DNA of 64,000 nucleotides from Phallusia mammillata (GCA_003260075.1 QLIY01000015.1:62001-126000), one strand, 5' to 3'; numbered from the stretch's first letter, positions 22,401 through 58,475 are shown. Numbers and translations: made by a program. The notes: a model not told the origin generated them from the sequence alone.

Positions 22401-25400
22401 TTTATGCTGTTGACATAAAAGTTCTCATGTAAAAATACCTCAGTTCCAAACCACATCATATTGTGTTGAAAAGTGAGGTTGGATAAACCAACAAACTAAT
22501 TCACATTGTTTGAAAATACTTGACAATGCCTTTTTTTAATTCCCTTATAATCTTCTGTTTCCCCCCCCCCGTTGAAAAGTGAGGTTGGATAAACCAACAA
22601 ACTAATTCACATTGTTTGGAAATATATACTTGACAATGCCTTTTTTAATTCCCTTATAATCTTCTTTTATGATGCTTGGTACCGGATGAACGTCAAATAT
22701 TCACAAACGAAAATTAAATATAACCAAGGTTATGGTTTTATGTCTGTTTGTTTCATTGTTTACGACAATGGGCGGACAATACCTGATTATGTTATGCTTA
22801 CAATGGGTTCTCATCTCTGTCTGTTTTTGTACAGGTTGGAGCAATGCCCCTTAATGTTTCTTGCTAAAAAAACACGAGTGACTCAGACAGAAATAGAGCC
22901 CACAACATGGTATCTCAAAGTGTGCACTAATCACAAGGCTATCTTGCTGAAAATGTCCTATGTAGGCCATAATGTGCATGTTCAGCCAAACACTGTTACA
23001 ATTCCAGCATTTCATCAAACAAAATATTTTCATTTTTTGCCCAAGCCTATTGCTAACTGCTAGAATTTTAGGCAACCTAAAACAAGCAAAAGTATATTAA
23101 GTCTTAGAACTAATTTTATATCTATTTAAACATTAAAAATAAGGCAAGATATATTTCTCATTAAGTCTTAAAGTAAACTGACCGTCAAATTTTCCTCAAT
23201 CATCTTCTGTATTGGAACAGGGATTCTTGGAAATAAAGTGGAAAACCATTCAAGTTTTGTGAGGACAGTCCTTATCATCATCCCGATAGTCATAACACAG
23301 CCACCTCCTGCTTTTACATCAATTTCCTACAAATACCACAGTTGTTAATCCAAATGCAAGCAACACATGTCAAGCAAAGATGTAAGCGACAATATAAAAT
23401 ACACAAAAACAGTTCGTGACATGAACAACTATTTCACGAGGTTTTTGTGTTTGTGTCGTAACATGGCTACATTAGCTATACGGCCGATCTCTTGTCACCA
23501 GCTGCACAGCTTATTTATGTTTATATAAATAAGCAAAGACACTATATTTGGCAAATTGTTGTAACATTGGTCTAGCATAAAGTTTAGTACAGTTGCTTTA
23601 CCCAGCAGTTGCCAACAGTTCGAAGTATTACCACTAACTGGATGTACAAAGTGAGTTTAAATTTGCTGACAATGTTACAAGTATGTTTACAAAGTTAGTG
23701 GAAAAACAGTGACATAACAATGATGTTGTTACTATTTCATACAGTTTTATTACTGCACGGCATGTTCTGATCAAGTGATTTTAATAGCAGATTGCATAAC
23801 TATTGGTAATGTAACTTTAATGGAAAAATCAAAGTATGCCAGGCCTATGAAAGTCGTTATACAGAGAAAAGTGAGGTTTAAAAAAAATCTACTAATCTCT
23901 ACCAACTGATCTAAACAGGCTCATTTGCTAACCCCCTGAACGTTGAATCACAAGCACTGTTGCCTGCTGCACATGTCAGCTTGCTAGTAGAGGATTGCCA
24001 GTACAATCACTATTCAGTTAAGATGAACATCAATTCATAACTAGGATCAGCCATGAAGTGTCTATGCAGATCAGTGGTCTCCACATATCGATATATAAGT
24101 CATAGAAGGCTGATCCAAATATTAAATTTTCACTCATCTTAATTGAATAATGGTACAACTGGCAATCCCCCACTACAAAACTGACATTTTCTGCATACAA
24201 GGCAGGCAACAGTGGTTGTGATTCAACTTTCTGGGGGCTCACTAGTCACAACTAAGACAGCGTAGTTGGTAGAACACCTAGATTAAAGTTTGAACAGTTG
24301 AACTTTTGTTATATAAGTACAGTTTACAAAACTCACCTCTTCATCTTCCAAGTATGGCTCGAACCAGTCCCAAAGATCTGCAGGAGCTTGTGAAAATCTA
24401 AAAATAACAAGAAACAAACAGCAATGTGATGCTTTCGAACACAAAACTTTCAAATAAAGAATAATATGAATCCTATTTGAAAGCCTCACCTTCGTAACGT
24501 ACCTTATGTACATTATTCCCAATCCACGAATAAATGGTGAATCAGTGTGATTTAACATCCCGTTGAGCTGTTTTCTTGTGAGTTTAAGCGTGAAAAGTTT
24601 AAACAAAATGCAAAACGATGTTGAAACAACACCACCAGCCCCAACGCCACGTACCTGAAAACAATCAACATAACATTATGCCAACATACAAAGGTTTTTT
24701 TTAATGGCATCAATTATTTAATGATTACTTTTGTCGACAATAAAAGAAAAACATTAAAGTTTTTTTGGGTGATCCCCCCCCCCTTTCGAACACAAAACTT
24801 TCAAATAAAGAATAATATGAATCCTATTTGATAGTCTCACCTTCGTAACGTACCTTATGTACATTATTCCCAATCCACGGATAAATGGTGAATCAGTGTG
24901 GTTTAACATCCCGTTGAGCTGTTTTCTTGTGAGTTTAAGCGTGAAAAGTTTAAACAAAATGCAGAATGAAGTGGACACAACGCCACCAGCCCCAACGCCA
25001 CGTACCTGAAAACAATCAACATAACATTAGGTCAAATACAAACATAGAAAGGTTTTTTTTAATGACATTAATTATTTAATGAATACTTTTCGACAATAAA
25101 AGAAAAACATTAAAGTTTTTTTGGGTGATTTTTGCAATAATGCCAATTTTTAGTTTACTGCACAATGATAATAACAGGGCAAATTGGTAAAAACATAAAA
25201 ATTTAGGGAAATCAATTTTTTTTAGGAAATTGACCAGCCCCAACACTATGTACCTACAATAACCAAACTGTTTGACCATTTGCAATGATACCGATTTTAT
25301 TGCTACAGTGCACAAAACACTAATTAGGAATTGCTAATTTTTTTCTACTTATGCAAATGTACATACTCCACCACACATTCCAGTTTGACCAGCAGTTTTT

Positions 25401-25845
25401 CTTGTCCCTCGCTCCCAGGGTTCTAAATGATCAACCTAAATACAAAATTGTAACAGGTAACAACTTGATAAATGCTAATGTACACAAACTTTGACCAACA
25501 CAACTATGATCATGCCCAAGCATGTGAAATTTAGATCCTACACAAAACTACTATCAAAACGAACAACTTTGAAGATACTGTAATCCCCAGTCAATCAGCT
25601 GTTCCTTAAGCCCAATGGAAACGCACCTTATAATATATTTCATCAATAACTTCATGATAAGTTTTGAGCTCAATAAGACGAACTTTAAAATAAGGGGAGT
25701 TCTGAATATTGGTAAGAACAAGATGGTTCAAATTCATTGTTCTTGGATTACCCCAAACCGGTAAGTTGTTGCCAAGTTTTTTCACTGGCGCCCCATAATC
25801 TTCTTGTTGGTCCTCCTCATCGCCATATTCATACTGTTCAGCCAT
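19495..25845 (-). CDS. PRPF38B: PRPF38B-like pre-mRNA splicing factor
   Basis: PRP38 family proteins take part in spliceosome activation; the B form has an Arg/Ser tail. Coding exons: 25627-25845, 25367-25435, 24503-24654, 24337-24397, 23183-23326, 22339-22406, 20975-21022, 20088-20330, 19495-19528; phases join to give 345 residues plus stop. The PRP38 domain is clear: NNLPVWGNPRTMNLNHLVLT, SPYFKV, LKTYHEVIDEIYYKV, EPWERGTRKTAGQTGMCGG, VRGVGAGGVVSTSFC, LFTLKLTRKQ, HTDSPFIRGLGIMYIR, PADLWDWFEPYLEDEE, AGGGCVMTIG, TKLEWFSTLFPRIPVP. Exons 7-9 encode an Arg/Ser domain (RSRSRD, RKRSRSRDRD, RRSRSRERRRRS). The tail is shorter than in human (about 546 residues in total). Exon 3 occurs twice (separate entry); only one copy keeps the frame. 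Confidence 0.96.
20384..20720 (-). mobile_element. hAT-like element, family F, reverse copy with duplicated segment
   Basis: Reads in reverse the same interior as 9640-10095 and 56478-56694 (TTTAAATGATCTTTGTATGG, GAGGAATGAAAT). The segment 20391-20505 recurs at 20518-20635 across a C run at 20506-20517. The inverted ends are worn. It lies in the intron between PRPF38B-like exons 7 and 8. Confidence 0.5.
21828..22243 (-). mobile_element. SINE S1 copies in inverted arrangement
   Basis: A minus-strand SINE with tRNA-like head (B-box GTGGGTTCGAATCCC, A-box GCATAGCTCAGTTGGAAGAG, about 21980-22055) has its tail at 21884-21975. A plus-strand tail follows at 22071-22243. The two tails form an inverted repeat of about 66 bases (from GTTCAATCACAGTACACCAG at 21884 to its inverse ending near 22138). 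The single N at 21883 is preceded by another piece of the same sequence. The element is in the intron between PRPF38B-like exons 6 and 7. Confidence 0.7.
22768..22960 (-). mobile_element. tRNA-derived SINE, family S2, second copy
   Basis: Shares GGGCGGACAA, TTATGTTATGCTTACA, GGAGCAATGCC and GAGCCCACAACAT with 11555-11820, in the same orientation. The tRNA-like A-box end is worn. It lies in the intron between PRPF38B-like exons 5 and 6. Confidence 0.5.
23825..24245 (-). mobile_element. degenerate SINE S1 pieces
   Basis: Blocks such as AAAGTATGCCAGGCC, ACCAACTGATCTAAACAGGC and TGATTCAACTTTC match family S1 in reverse. The stretch 24005-24110 (TTAAGATGAACA, CTAGGATCAGCC, TATGCAGATCAGTGG) matches its extended 3' part seen at 44290-44345. 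No intact head remains. Confidence 0.5.
24854..25005 (-). CDS. second complete copy of PRPF38B-like exon 3
   Basis: A 152-base copy of exon 3 (24503-24654) with intact acceptor and donor and the same predicted protein; differences are synonymous. A C run (24774-24783) lies between the two copies. Exon length is not a multiple of three, so including both would break the frame. Alternative exons cannot be excluded from sequence alone, but the layout equals the other haplotype-type duplications, which I favour. Confidence 0.7.
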
Positions 25846-26721
25846 AGTCAGAAAAACTAGGTGAAATATTCTGAAAAGTGGAAACCCATACTAATAAAAT
25901 GTATAGTGGTTGTTTCAAAAAAAGTTTATTTATGTTACTTTGTTAGTAAAGTGTAAAAAATTAATGAATTTGTATTAAAACAAATGTCATCAAAAAACTG
26001 TATCATGAAAAGTCTTTTTTGTCTAATTTTGGCTTGCAATTGTAACATTGTGACCACAAACTGCTGCACTGCACAGAAATTATTTCAAAATTAAATCTAA
26101 GCTGTGAATCATGCTACAAAATTTTAATACTGTTACTATTAAACATTTAATTTCAATTTTCAATAGTATGATATCAGTTCTTTAAATATTTTCCCATTTT
26201 CAGTTTACACCTTCTTTTATAATAATCCTTTCAGTATTTAATATAATAATAAGTATCTTTGAACTGAACATATCTGTATTACTCTCCATTCTCATTTTTG
26301 AAAGTTGGCTATCGCTTAAGATTCGAGTTTTGCCATCAAAGTATGGAAAACATCTATTTGTATGTATTAAAAAGCGCTCTGCGAAGACGATAAGAGATTT
26401 TAGCGATAAGCAGTTAGCACCAAACAATTTACGTTGACAAAACGTATCGCTTGTTTCAGACAAAAGCTGAACTATCAACTTTACAGTTACACCAAAAACA
26501 ATAAAACAGAACATTCAGCAAGCTCAGGATTTGTTTAAATATTTTTTCACAACGTTTGGTGCAAGATCAAAACATGGTGACTTACTTTTTTTGATTTTTA
26601 TTATTAGTTGACTTCACAACACGAGTAATGTATAAAATGACGTTCGTTTTATTCAGTTTTTTTATAGCTGTTTCGAGTAGTAGCGAAGTACTTTTTTATA
26701 GCCGCACAGGTTCACAAAAAT
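25846..26721. other. intergenic region between PRPF38B-like gene and serpin
   Basis: No gene recognised. The left end is the presumed PRPF38B-like promoter and leader; the right end is the serpin 3' UTR. TTTTTATT at about 26597-26603 reads AATAAA on the minus strand and is a candidate serpin poly(A) signal, about 120 bases past the stop codon. Confidence 0.5.
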
Positions 26722-28048
26722 CTACACATTGGAAAATCGACCAATAAACAATACAGTCTGGCTTGGTTTGTGCTTGAGCATAAACATGAAGGGATGGTCA
26801 CATGTAACCATAATCGGCGGTAGGGCCATAGAGAACGTAACGACCGCCGCAGTAGCTGCCGCAGCCTCGCAACCTTCTTCCGTAACCTCAAACACTGCTT
26901 TGTGCACAAGCTTAGAGACATGAAGGCCAGGTTTGGACGACATCTTTGACAAGTCAGCCTGTGATGGGTCAAATACCCGATTCACCCCCATTCCTCTGAA
27001 GTGATTGTCCAGTCCCATAATTTGGTGTTCCAATTTCATTTTGGGCAGGGAAAGTTGAATTTCCTCAGAGCTAAAGTTGTTTGTGAGCGTTTCAAGTAGA
27101 TCAGGAGTCAAACTTTTTTCAATTTCTGCCAACCCAAAGCGTTTTGTCGGGACTAAAAGAAGAAGGACCACTTCTTTTCCAGCATAAGGGACCTCTACCA
27201 CCTGCAGTTGCAACTTTTGGTCGAAAGCAATGTTATATTTCCTAGTCTGTGTCATCATGTCGACTTTAACCGTTTTACCATCTTCGACATGAAAATCTTT
27301 TNGTGAGCGTTTCAAGTAGATCAGGAGTCAAACTTTTCTCAATTTCTGCCAACCCAAAGCGTTTTGTCGGGACTAAAAGTAGAAGGACCACTTCTTTTCC
27401 AGCATAAGGCACTTCTACCACCTGCAGTTGCAACTTTTGGTCGAAAGCAATGTTATATTTCCTAGTCTGTGTCATCATGTCGACTTTAACCGTTTTACCA
27501 TCTTCGACATGAAAATCTTTTTGCATTGTTCCCCGAACGTCAAATTTACTCTCCCAGTCGCCCCTAAAATAAATTGCGTTCGCCAAAACGAGGCTGGTAT
27601 CCGGCCGAATGGAACCATTGGGTAAAAGATCTTTAATCTTTCCCTGTGTCGCTTTTTCCACCCAATCATTAATTGCCAGTCTGCAGTTTTCGGAATTGCC
27701 ACAGAAGTCCATGTTCTCGACTTGGCTCTCGTAATACTTAAGGCACATATCAACAAATTCCTGCTGCAACACAAATGCGTTGTCTGGGCATAATTTGTTG
27801 CCAATTTCAAGTGCAACTTGGCCATCTAGTTTAAGCTTTGCAAGTTGCTTCATAATCCCTTGATTTCCTTCGTGCAAATTGCCCTGTTGATTACTTGATC
27901 CTAAAACAGCAAGCAACTCATCCAAGGTAGTTCCATTAGCGCCCAAAGCTACCATAGACATCACTGAAGTAATACTTAAAGGCGAGTAAAACATATTGCC
28001 ACTGCTTTCAAGACGTAAAGCGTTGTACAGTTTAAGAGCAAACTCCAT
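26722..28048 (-). CDS. clade-B-like (SERPINB1-like) inhibitory serpin, interrupted by an assembly duplication
   Basis: Serpins trap proteases through a reactive loop. The frame starts at MEFALKLYNAL and shows GNMFYSPLSITSVMSMVALG, INDWVEKATQGKIKDLLP, LVLANAIYFRGDWESKF, the hinge and reactive loop (EEGCEAAAATAAVVTFSMAL) and DHPFMFML...VLFIGRFSNV, then stop. The core has no introns. A 219-base segment is present twice (27083-27301 and 27303-27521) around one N at 27302. Taking out one copy and the N leaves exactly 1107 bases, 368 residues plus stop, the usual serpin size, so the gene is probably intact in the organism. The hinge has Cys at P14 where Thr or Ser is usual. Aligned with SERPINB1, P1-P1' would be Ser-Met after Phe at P2. 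No signal peptide is evident. A longer start, or an upstream exon joining at the CAG near 28068, is possible. Confidence 0.93.
27083..27521. repeat. 219-bp direct duplication inside the serpin around an N
   Basis: Two 219-base copies with only a handful of differences (for example AGAAGAAGG versus AGTAGAAGG, GGGACCTCTACC versus GGCACTTCTACC) abut at the N. The left copy ends where the right begins, as at the C-run junctions. Confidence 0.9.
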
Positions 28049-29615
28049 CTTTAAGGTATTTTTCTGACTTGGTATGTAGACTACAACAGCAATGTACAGA
28101 CGTTTGTAGTGGGCGTTCCAATATCCCAATGATACAACGTTTTTAGTTACTGATTGACACTTATGCTAACAAGAGGTGAGTAACAATACGTACCTTTCTC
28201 TTTTGTGCTACGTAACCGCGCAGTCATACAGAGCTTAAACAGCTAAAAACCAGCTTGATTTGGGCCTGACTTTATACCCGGCATCTCTTTTGAGCTTTTG
28301 AGACTAATACGAGCTTGGTTTTTAAAACAATCAGTTTGAGCCCTGATTTCGGGCCCGCTTACACCTCTGGTCTACACAAGTTGCAAAAAATTACATAAAC
28401 TGAACTGCAAGCGTCTAAAATTTTACTATAAAAGTGGTTACACTATTCAGTGCTTCAAATACTGACAGCTCGCAATCTTTTCATAATCGTTTTTGCAAAA
28501 AAAATGCCTTTGGTTTTGATTTACTTGACGCCAGGCGCGTTGAAAACAAACAAGCATTTGCAAAAAAGCTTGCAAATAGGAGAAAATAACTGTTTAAACA
28601 AATGTTATAAAATGGAGATAGTAAAAAAAAACAGTACAAAACTAGAAAGCTGGCATTCCTACATATTTGCAGTTCATTTATGCTACAACCTATTTTATGG
28701 TTTAACACATACATCATTTGGCATACTAAGAGGTTAAGCATTTGCCTTCTAAATTGGTTCACATTTTTACGGCAATCCCCCCCCCCATGCTACAACCTAT
28801 TTTATGGTTTAACACATACATCATTTGGCATACTTAAAGCGGTTAAGCATTTGCCTTCTAAATTGGTTCCCATTTTTACAGCAACGTCGTTTCTGCGGGC
28901 AGCAACGAATGGGTCCCCACACGCATGTGTCTGCAAATAAGTGAGGTTACAAACAGATCTATAGCATATTGATTTGAAGCGTTGTACCTAACTATAAACA
29001 TACAGCTAAGCAAATGCAACTTATTTCAAACAACGAAATGTTTTACTTGTAAACCTAAACCAGCCACGTCTTTGGTTGAAAAGTGTTGTTGTCTAAGGCA
29101 ATTCAGTAATATCATAGGCATTTTCCAGTGATTTTAACGCATATTTGGGAGTAAAAAGGGTAAATCTAACTAAAAGTTAACAAACAAAATAATTATAAAT
29201 ACTTCGCAATTTACTTACCGACAAGACATGAAACTCCTGAGTTCTTTACTTTAGCAAGTGTATTAATTTAAATTTTTTTACACTAGGATGTTGTATGCAT
29301 GACAAAAAATTCACAAAACCCCCCCCCCTTACCGACAAGACATGAAACTCCTGAGTTCTTTACTTTAGCAAGTGTAGTAATTTAAAATTTTCACACTGCA
29401 TGGGGTACTGTATGCATGACAAAAAATTCACAAACGCCAACTTAAGATACCTATTTGTCATGTGTCTAAATTTTAATAAGTTGTTTATAGACCAAAAGTA
29501 TAGCTAACAAACCCGCGTTAGACAAAAAATAGAAAAAAATAAACGGGCGAAAAATATTTTTTACAACTGGACAAGTTTGTGAAAAAAAAATCTATGAAAA
29601 ATGAACATTTCAAAG
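28049..29615. other. intergenic region between serpin and ELK-type channel
   Basis: No coding gene. It holds a GGGCC-rich repeat (28215-28372) ending CGGGCCCGCTTACACCTCTG, and duplications around C runs at 28777-28786 and 29319-29328. The right end is the presumed 3' UTR of the channel. Confidence 0.55.
28215..28372. repeat. GGGCC-rich dispersed repeat, hAT-like ends
   Basis: Phrases such as TTTGGGCCTGAC, TTTCGGGCCCGCTTACACC and CTCTG recur, in varied form, near 10975-11060, 32745-32925, 36790-36900, 47430-47600 and 52700-52880. TACCGCAATTTCACCAACTT is shared by 11047 and (with one change) 47443. The outer end CAGAGGTGTAA (reverse) is like that of hAT-type elements. Boundaries are unclear. 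Confidence 0.4.
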
Positions 29616-53700
<24,085 letters not shown>

Positions 53701-54080
53701 AGATGTAATGACGAATTTAACGTCCCAAAAGACTTAAAAAGCGACATGCTTTATTGTTCAAACGTTATTTACCTTTATTCTCAGGTTCTATATGGATTTT
53801 AGAATGATTTTTAGCTTTGGTGGCCCATTTTTCGTAGTCATATACAAAAAAATACTCTTATTGTTAAGGAACCATTGTCCAATACTATATAGTCTGCACT
53901 GCACTAAAACAAGTATCCTTATACAAATCTAACAGGACTCGAACAGTTTTGCATTAAGTTAACAACAGCATATAATTTAAAATATTCGTTACAGTACACA
54001 AAAATCTCTGCCAGTTATGTTTTTGATCACTTGCATTCTCTCTAAAGCACTTGCAAACAACACAAAAGTACATAACTTAC

Positions 54081-54140
54081 CTCTTAACGAAGTGCTGCTT
54101 TTGTCATAAAGATCCCAGCTCAAAATGCAAGCCTTTCCAA
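54081..54140 (-). other. possible 5' noncoding exon of the channel gene
   Basis: On the minus strand CGTTAAGAG is followed by a strong donor GTAAGTTATG at 54080. No long frame precedes it. It could be a leader exon spliced to the acceptor just upstream of the channel start codon. Its 5' border is a guess. Confidence 0.25.
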
Positions 54141-54389
54141 TTCAGTTCAGTTTAATCAAAATAATGATTTTGTTTAGAAACATGTTTCTGTAAAATAATA
54201 GTTATCCACATTAAGCTTGTGTTGACACACAGGATTAAACCATTAGATTAGGCATTCGATGAAACAACGGTTTTGAAAGCATTAAAAAGTCAGACAACAC
54301 GTTATTGTGAGCACTGCCTTTTTCTTTTTATTTCGTAAACAATGCCCATTTGTGGCATCGAACAGATTTAGTGAGGCAAGGCTTTACAG

Positions 54390-54697
54390 CAGGGATGAGC
54401 AATCTTTGTTACTGCGTGCGGCCAAATACAATTGCCAAAATTAGATCGCGGGCCGCACCCGTGTATAATACAAGGTGATTTTACTTTGTTGCTTACCAAA
54501 TATGCTTAACTACAAGTAAAATTCGCATTTGATTCTTGCAACACATTGCCTGGTCGCAGAAAAATAGCACTGGGCGCACTAATCTGCTCAAAAAATTATT
54601 ACGGTTGGACTCGTTTGTCAGTACATTTGAAATCCAAGCGTCTCTGCGTGCCGCCCACTTTTATTCAAGGACCGCTTTGGGCCCCTGCCCACCCCTG
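54390..54697 (+). mobile_element. hAT-like element, family D
   Basis: 308 bases from CAGGGATGAGCAATCTTTG to GCCCACCCCTG, with GCGGGCCGCACCC inside, the usual look of hAT ends. Flanked by CTTTACAG (54382-54389) and CTTTGCAG (54698-54705), a 7-of-8 target duplication. No transposase frame; the short open frames inside are not genes. Confidence 0.85.
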
Positions 54698-56477
54698 CTT
54701 TGCAGCCTGTTATTTCAAACAAACTAGATACTGTAATCTGACTATACTAGCTATTACGGCCAATAACCTGTTGCACTGCTTCAATAACCTGTTGCACTAA
54801 AAAGACCTCATAAGGAGAAGCCGCGTACACTGTCCGGTGCCTAACAAACGTAAACGTACAAGCATTTCTTGCAAAACAAACCTATAGATCCTTTCAGCAG
54901 CTGCAATTGGAACCAAAGTACAATTAAGTTTAGGAGTTGGGTATTTGTGTTGCGTTGGTATCCACAGGGGGTGAAAGAGTTTTAAGTCAGGTGTTGGATT
55001 TCCGGGGGATTTAATGAATCATTAATGGGGGCTACCAAAGGCGTCAAATTGGCTGTGTAACAAAGTTTAGGCTGCCGGGTGCAGTGAACTTGCAAGTTGA
55101 GGCAATCCTCCAATATTGGATAATGAAGTGCTCTGTAAATTACAACCTGTTTCTGTTTGACATTTAAAAGATAATGCACGCTTAGATGCGAACAAGAAAA
55201 TTAAAACGTATAGTTTTTGGTAATTTACTAATTGCCTGCATGATTGTCACACATTTTACTAATTGTCGAAAAAACAATAGATAAGAAATAAAAAACGTAA
55301 GACAGATTTCTAAACGCATATATAACTTCTAAACGACACGAAACGCAATATACAATTAATCTACGTCTTATAATATCTTCCCTGACTGGAAAGTATTTAA
55401 AAAATCAAAAATCACGAGACACCAAATGTTTCAAAATACTTCAGTCGAAAAGTGATCTTTCTTCAGAGAAAACTTGCTATTTTAATAAGAAACTAGCGTA
55501 CCAGGCGAAATATATATTCTAAAGTTTTTACGTCGTCTTTTTTTACTTTTAGCATTACATAACAATAACAGCGTTTTGTAATGCATCCGATGCTAAAATA
55601 ACGACCTTAAAAGCTGTTTTCAATATTGCGTAGTCTGAAATACAATTAAAATCAGCGAACACCTGCGAATTTGGACAACAGGCCACAAACACGAAGACCA
55701 CAAATGCAATCAATAATAGTCAAGCAAGCTGGAAAAAAAGAATAAATTGCTAAGAGGGTGTAGGCTACATTACCCTTGAAAGGAAAGAAATGGACAAAGT
55801 CTGTTAATAAATTACTAGGGTATTCGTATCCACGTATACCTTTTATGTTTAAAGGCAGTTATTAATTGTGGAAACATTTATTCAGTTTCAAGATAAAACT
55901 CTCAAAATATGTGTCAAAAGTCATATCAAGATGGATCAAGAACACAAAACACTGACTATTTGCTCGCCATGTGCCTGTATGTAATGTACACATAAGACGA
56001 GGTACAAAAGCAAGATGAATCAGACTACAAACAAAAAAGGTGTGTCTTTCTAAAACGTTAATTCACCAACAAATAACAAAAAACAAGCTAGTCTGTCAAA
56101 CTGTAAAAGAAACTAACACAAAAATGATTTGGTCTTCAAGTGGTTACATGTTAGACTCTAACAGTTAGAGTGAAAAAGCCTTTCCTCAAATCTACGTGCT
56201 TTTCGTGAAAAATCCATGATATCGATCTCATATGATATATTACTACCCGGAAAATACGAGCATTGCAAGTGACAATGACAAACTTGCAGCTACGGATGCC
56301 AGATTGTCGATTGTATTGATTTATGTATAACCTACGCCAGTTTTTATTTTGTGGAAGTCATTAGTCAAATTTTCAATGGCTATTTTTCATGTTTGGGGGC
56401 AATTGATCAACAAGTCTAATAAATAAATCCGAAAATAGCATTTCTTGCCAGAGAAGTTTTTTTCTTAAAACCTAGAC

Positions 56478-56694
56478 CAGTGGTTCCCAAGATGGGAGGA
56501 TTTTTTAAACTTAAGCGAAGGAATTTACTTTAATTTTTACATGTGGTTTGTAAATAGACAATTCAGCTCTGGGAATATAACCTGTGATGTTAATAAAAGG
56601 CCCAATTTAATCTGCTATGTAATTTATTATGAAGGAATGAAAACGTTTTAAATTGGTAACTTAGGAATTCGTTGATAAAGGTTGGGAACCACTG
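56478..56694 (+). mobile_element. hAT-like element, family F, best copy
   Basis: 217 bases from CAGTGGTTCCCAAGATGGG to GGTTGGGAACCACTG. Flanks ACCTAGAC and GCCTAAAC share CCTARAC. Interior matches 9640-10095 and, in reverse, 20384-20720. Confidence 0.8.
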
Positions 56695-58412
56695 GCCTAA
56701 ACCATAAACAATTGTTTCTCAGCATTGGACTTTAACTCGAAAATTTTATCAAGACAATGGTGTCTTTTTTTAAATTAGTAATCACCAAAAATTATCGCGC
56801 GAAAAATCAACCAACTTTACGTTCGTCGTTCACACTTAGTGACGTCACACAAGTGCGTTTGCTGGTAAACTGTACAATGTTTTGGACGAAACTAGTGAGT
56901 TGTCGGAGCAAAAAATCGCTGGTAATGCAATAAACATTGGCTTCCTGCTAAATAATCCCTTCCTGATAGGTTCCAAAACAAATAAAACAAGGACCGCTGT
57001 TTTTTATGCAACTTTTCGGAAAATTTTTAGAAAAAAATTAAATTGCAGAAAAAAACATATATCCCAAACCACCTTTGGTAAAAAAAGAAATAGAAAGATA
57101 AACGTAAATTGACTCCTTTTTGGTAACAAAAAAGATATAACAGAAAGTAGAACTGGGGGATTTGTTTCTTAAACAGAATTTGTGAAGCAAAAAACACAAC
57201 ATTTTTTACAAATTTCGTACCCAAAATTTACACCTACACAAAAACTTTAAAAGACAAAACGTTACCAAAATTACATAAGCTGCGATTGGAAAATGAATTT
57301 AAACATAAATAAAAATCCAATAAAAAACAGATTTGATTGATTTTGACCTTGAAGCGGTGCTAAACTTCTAATACTTATTTGCACTTGTGACAAATTAGTT
57401 AATAGCAGATGTTCTTAACTCCATACTCGTTATCAACTAATTTCGAAAAAACTGCAAAAATTTCTTAAAATACAAGTTCTGTGAGCTTAAATTAGAAAAA
57501 AAGTAATTAAATCATCGCCTAAAAACTGTTGGTAGGCTATATACAGTATAGCCTACCTACTTTTTGTAGAAAACCATAAAAACATCTTTTAAGTTTGCCT
57601 AATTTTGGACTAGTAAGCTCTTCGTTCATTTGTAAAACTGACAAACATAAGAGGCGCGATACAGTATCAGAATTGAACAGCCCGATAATTGAATAAACTG
57701 GAAACAATGCCACAGAAAATCACATAAATAATGCATGACTTTAGTCGGAAAGTTAATGCAATTGTGGCAGTTTGGCATTTACAAATTCTTTTGGAAGCAC
57801 CAAGCGTGAATTAAAAACTGAATTCAATTCTAAATTTACTACAAGCGTTTTTTTGACCTAGTGCCCTTTTCTGAAGGAAATTCAAGTTTAATGAACTATT
57901 ACGGAATATTCAGTTTTCATTTAAAAATAGTTCTTGTGTTAAATATATTACTCTGCTTTGTGAAATATATTTTCTGCCGTCGAATACAAAAGTTTGAACG
58001 TTTCAAGCCATAGTTTTTGCGCACTCGTGTAGGGTAACAAAATTAAAAACAAACACAGTAAAAAGTAAGGTACGATAACAAAATAAAGTTTAATTTCAGT
58101 ACCTTACGATAACAATAGGTTTAAATTATGTAAAAAGACATGCTATATGTAAGACTCAATATATTGTTTTAGCTGTGCCCCCCCCCCACAAACACAGTAA
58201 AAAGTAAGGTACGATAACAAAATAAAGTTTAATTTTAGTACCTTACGATAACAATAGGTGTAAATTATGTAAGACATGCTATATGTAAGACTCAATATAT
58301 TGTTTTAGCTGTAAGCCAATCGAAATTTTTCCATTGCACTACTCTTACAATAGCAACCAAAACGAAGTAGAATTGAATATTAAAGTTTAGTACATGGCAA
58401 TTCAGAACTATT

Positions 58413-58475
58413 ACACCTGCGGTGGGATTCGAACCCACGCCATTAAGAGCTTTGGTTCAGTGTTCGAATACAACT
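58413..58475 (-). repeat. tRNA-like B-box fragment, present twice
   Basis: Minus strand GGCGTGGGTTCGAATCCCAC with CGCAGGTGTAATAG. The same appears at 58680-58740 in the duplicated copy across the C run at 58577-58587. No A box or acceptor stem is found, so it is a SINE relic, not a tRNA gene. Confidence 0.5.

Noticed and set aside
54536-54800. Overlapping short plus-strand frames
   Set aside because: They lie largely inside the family D hAT-like element and show no transposase or other domain.
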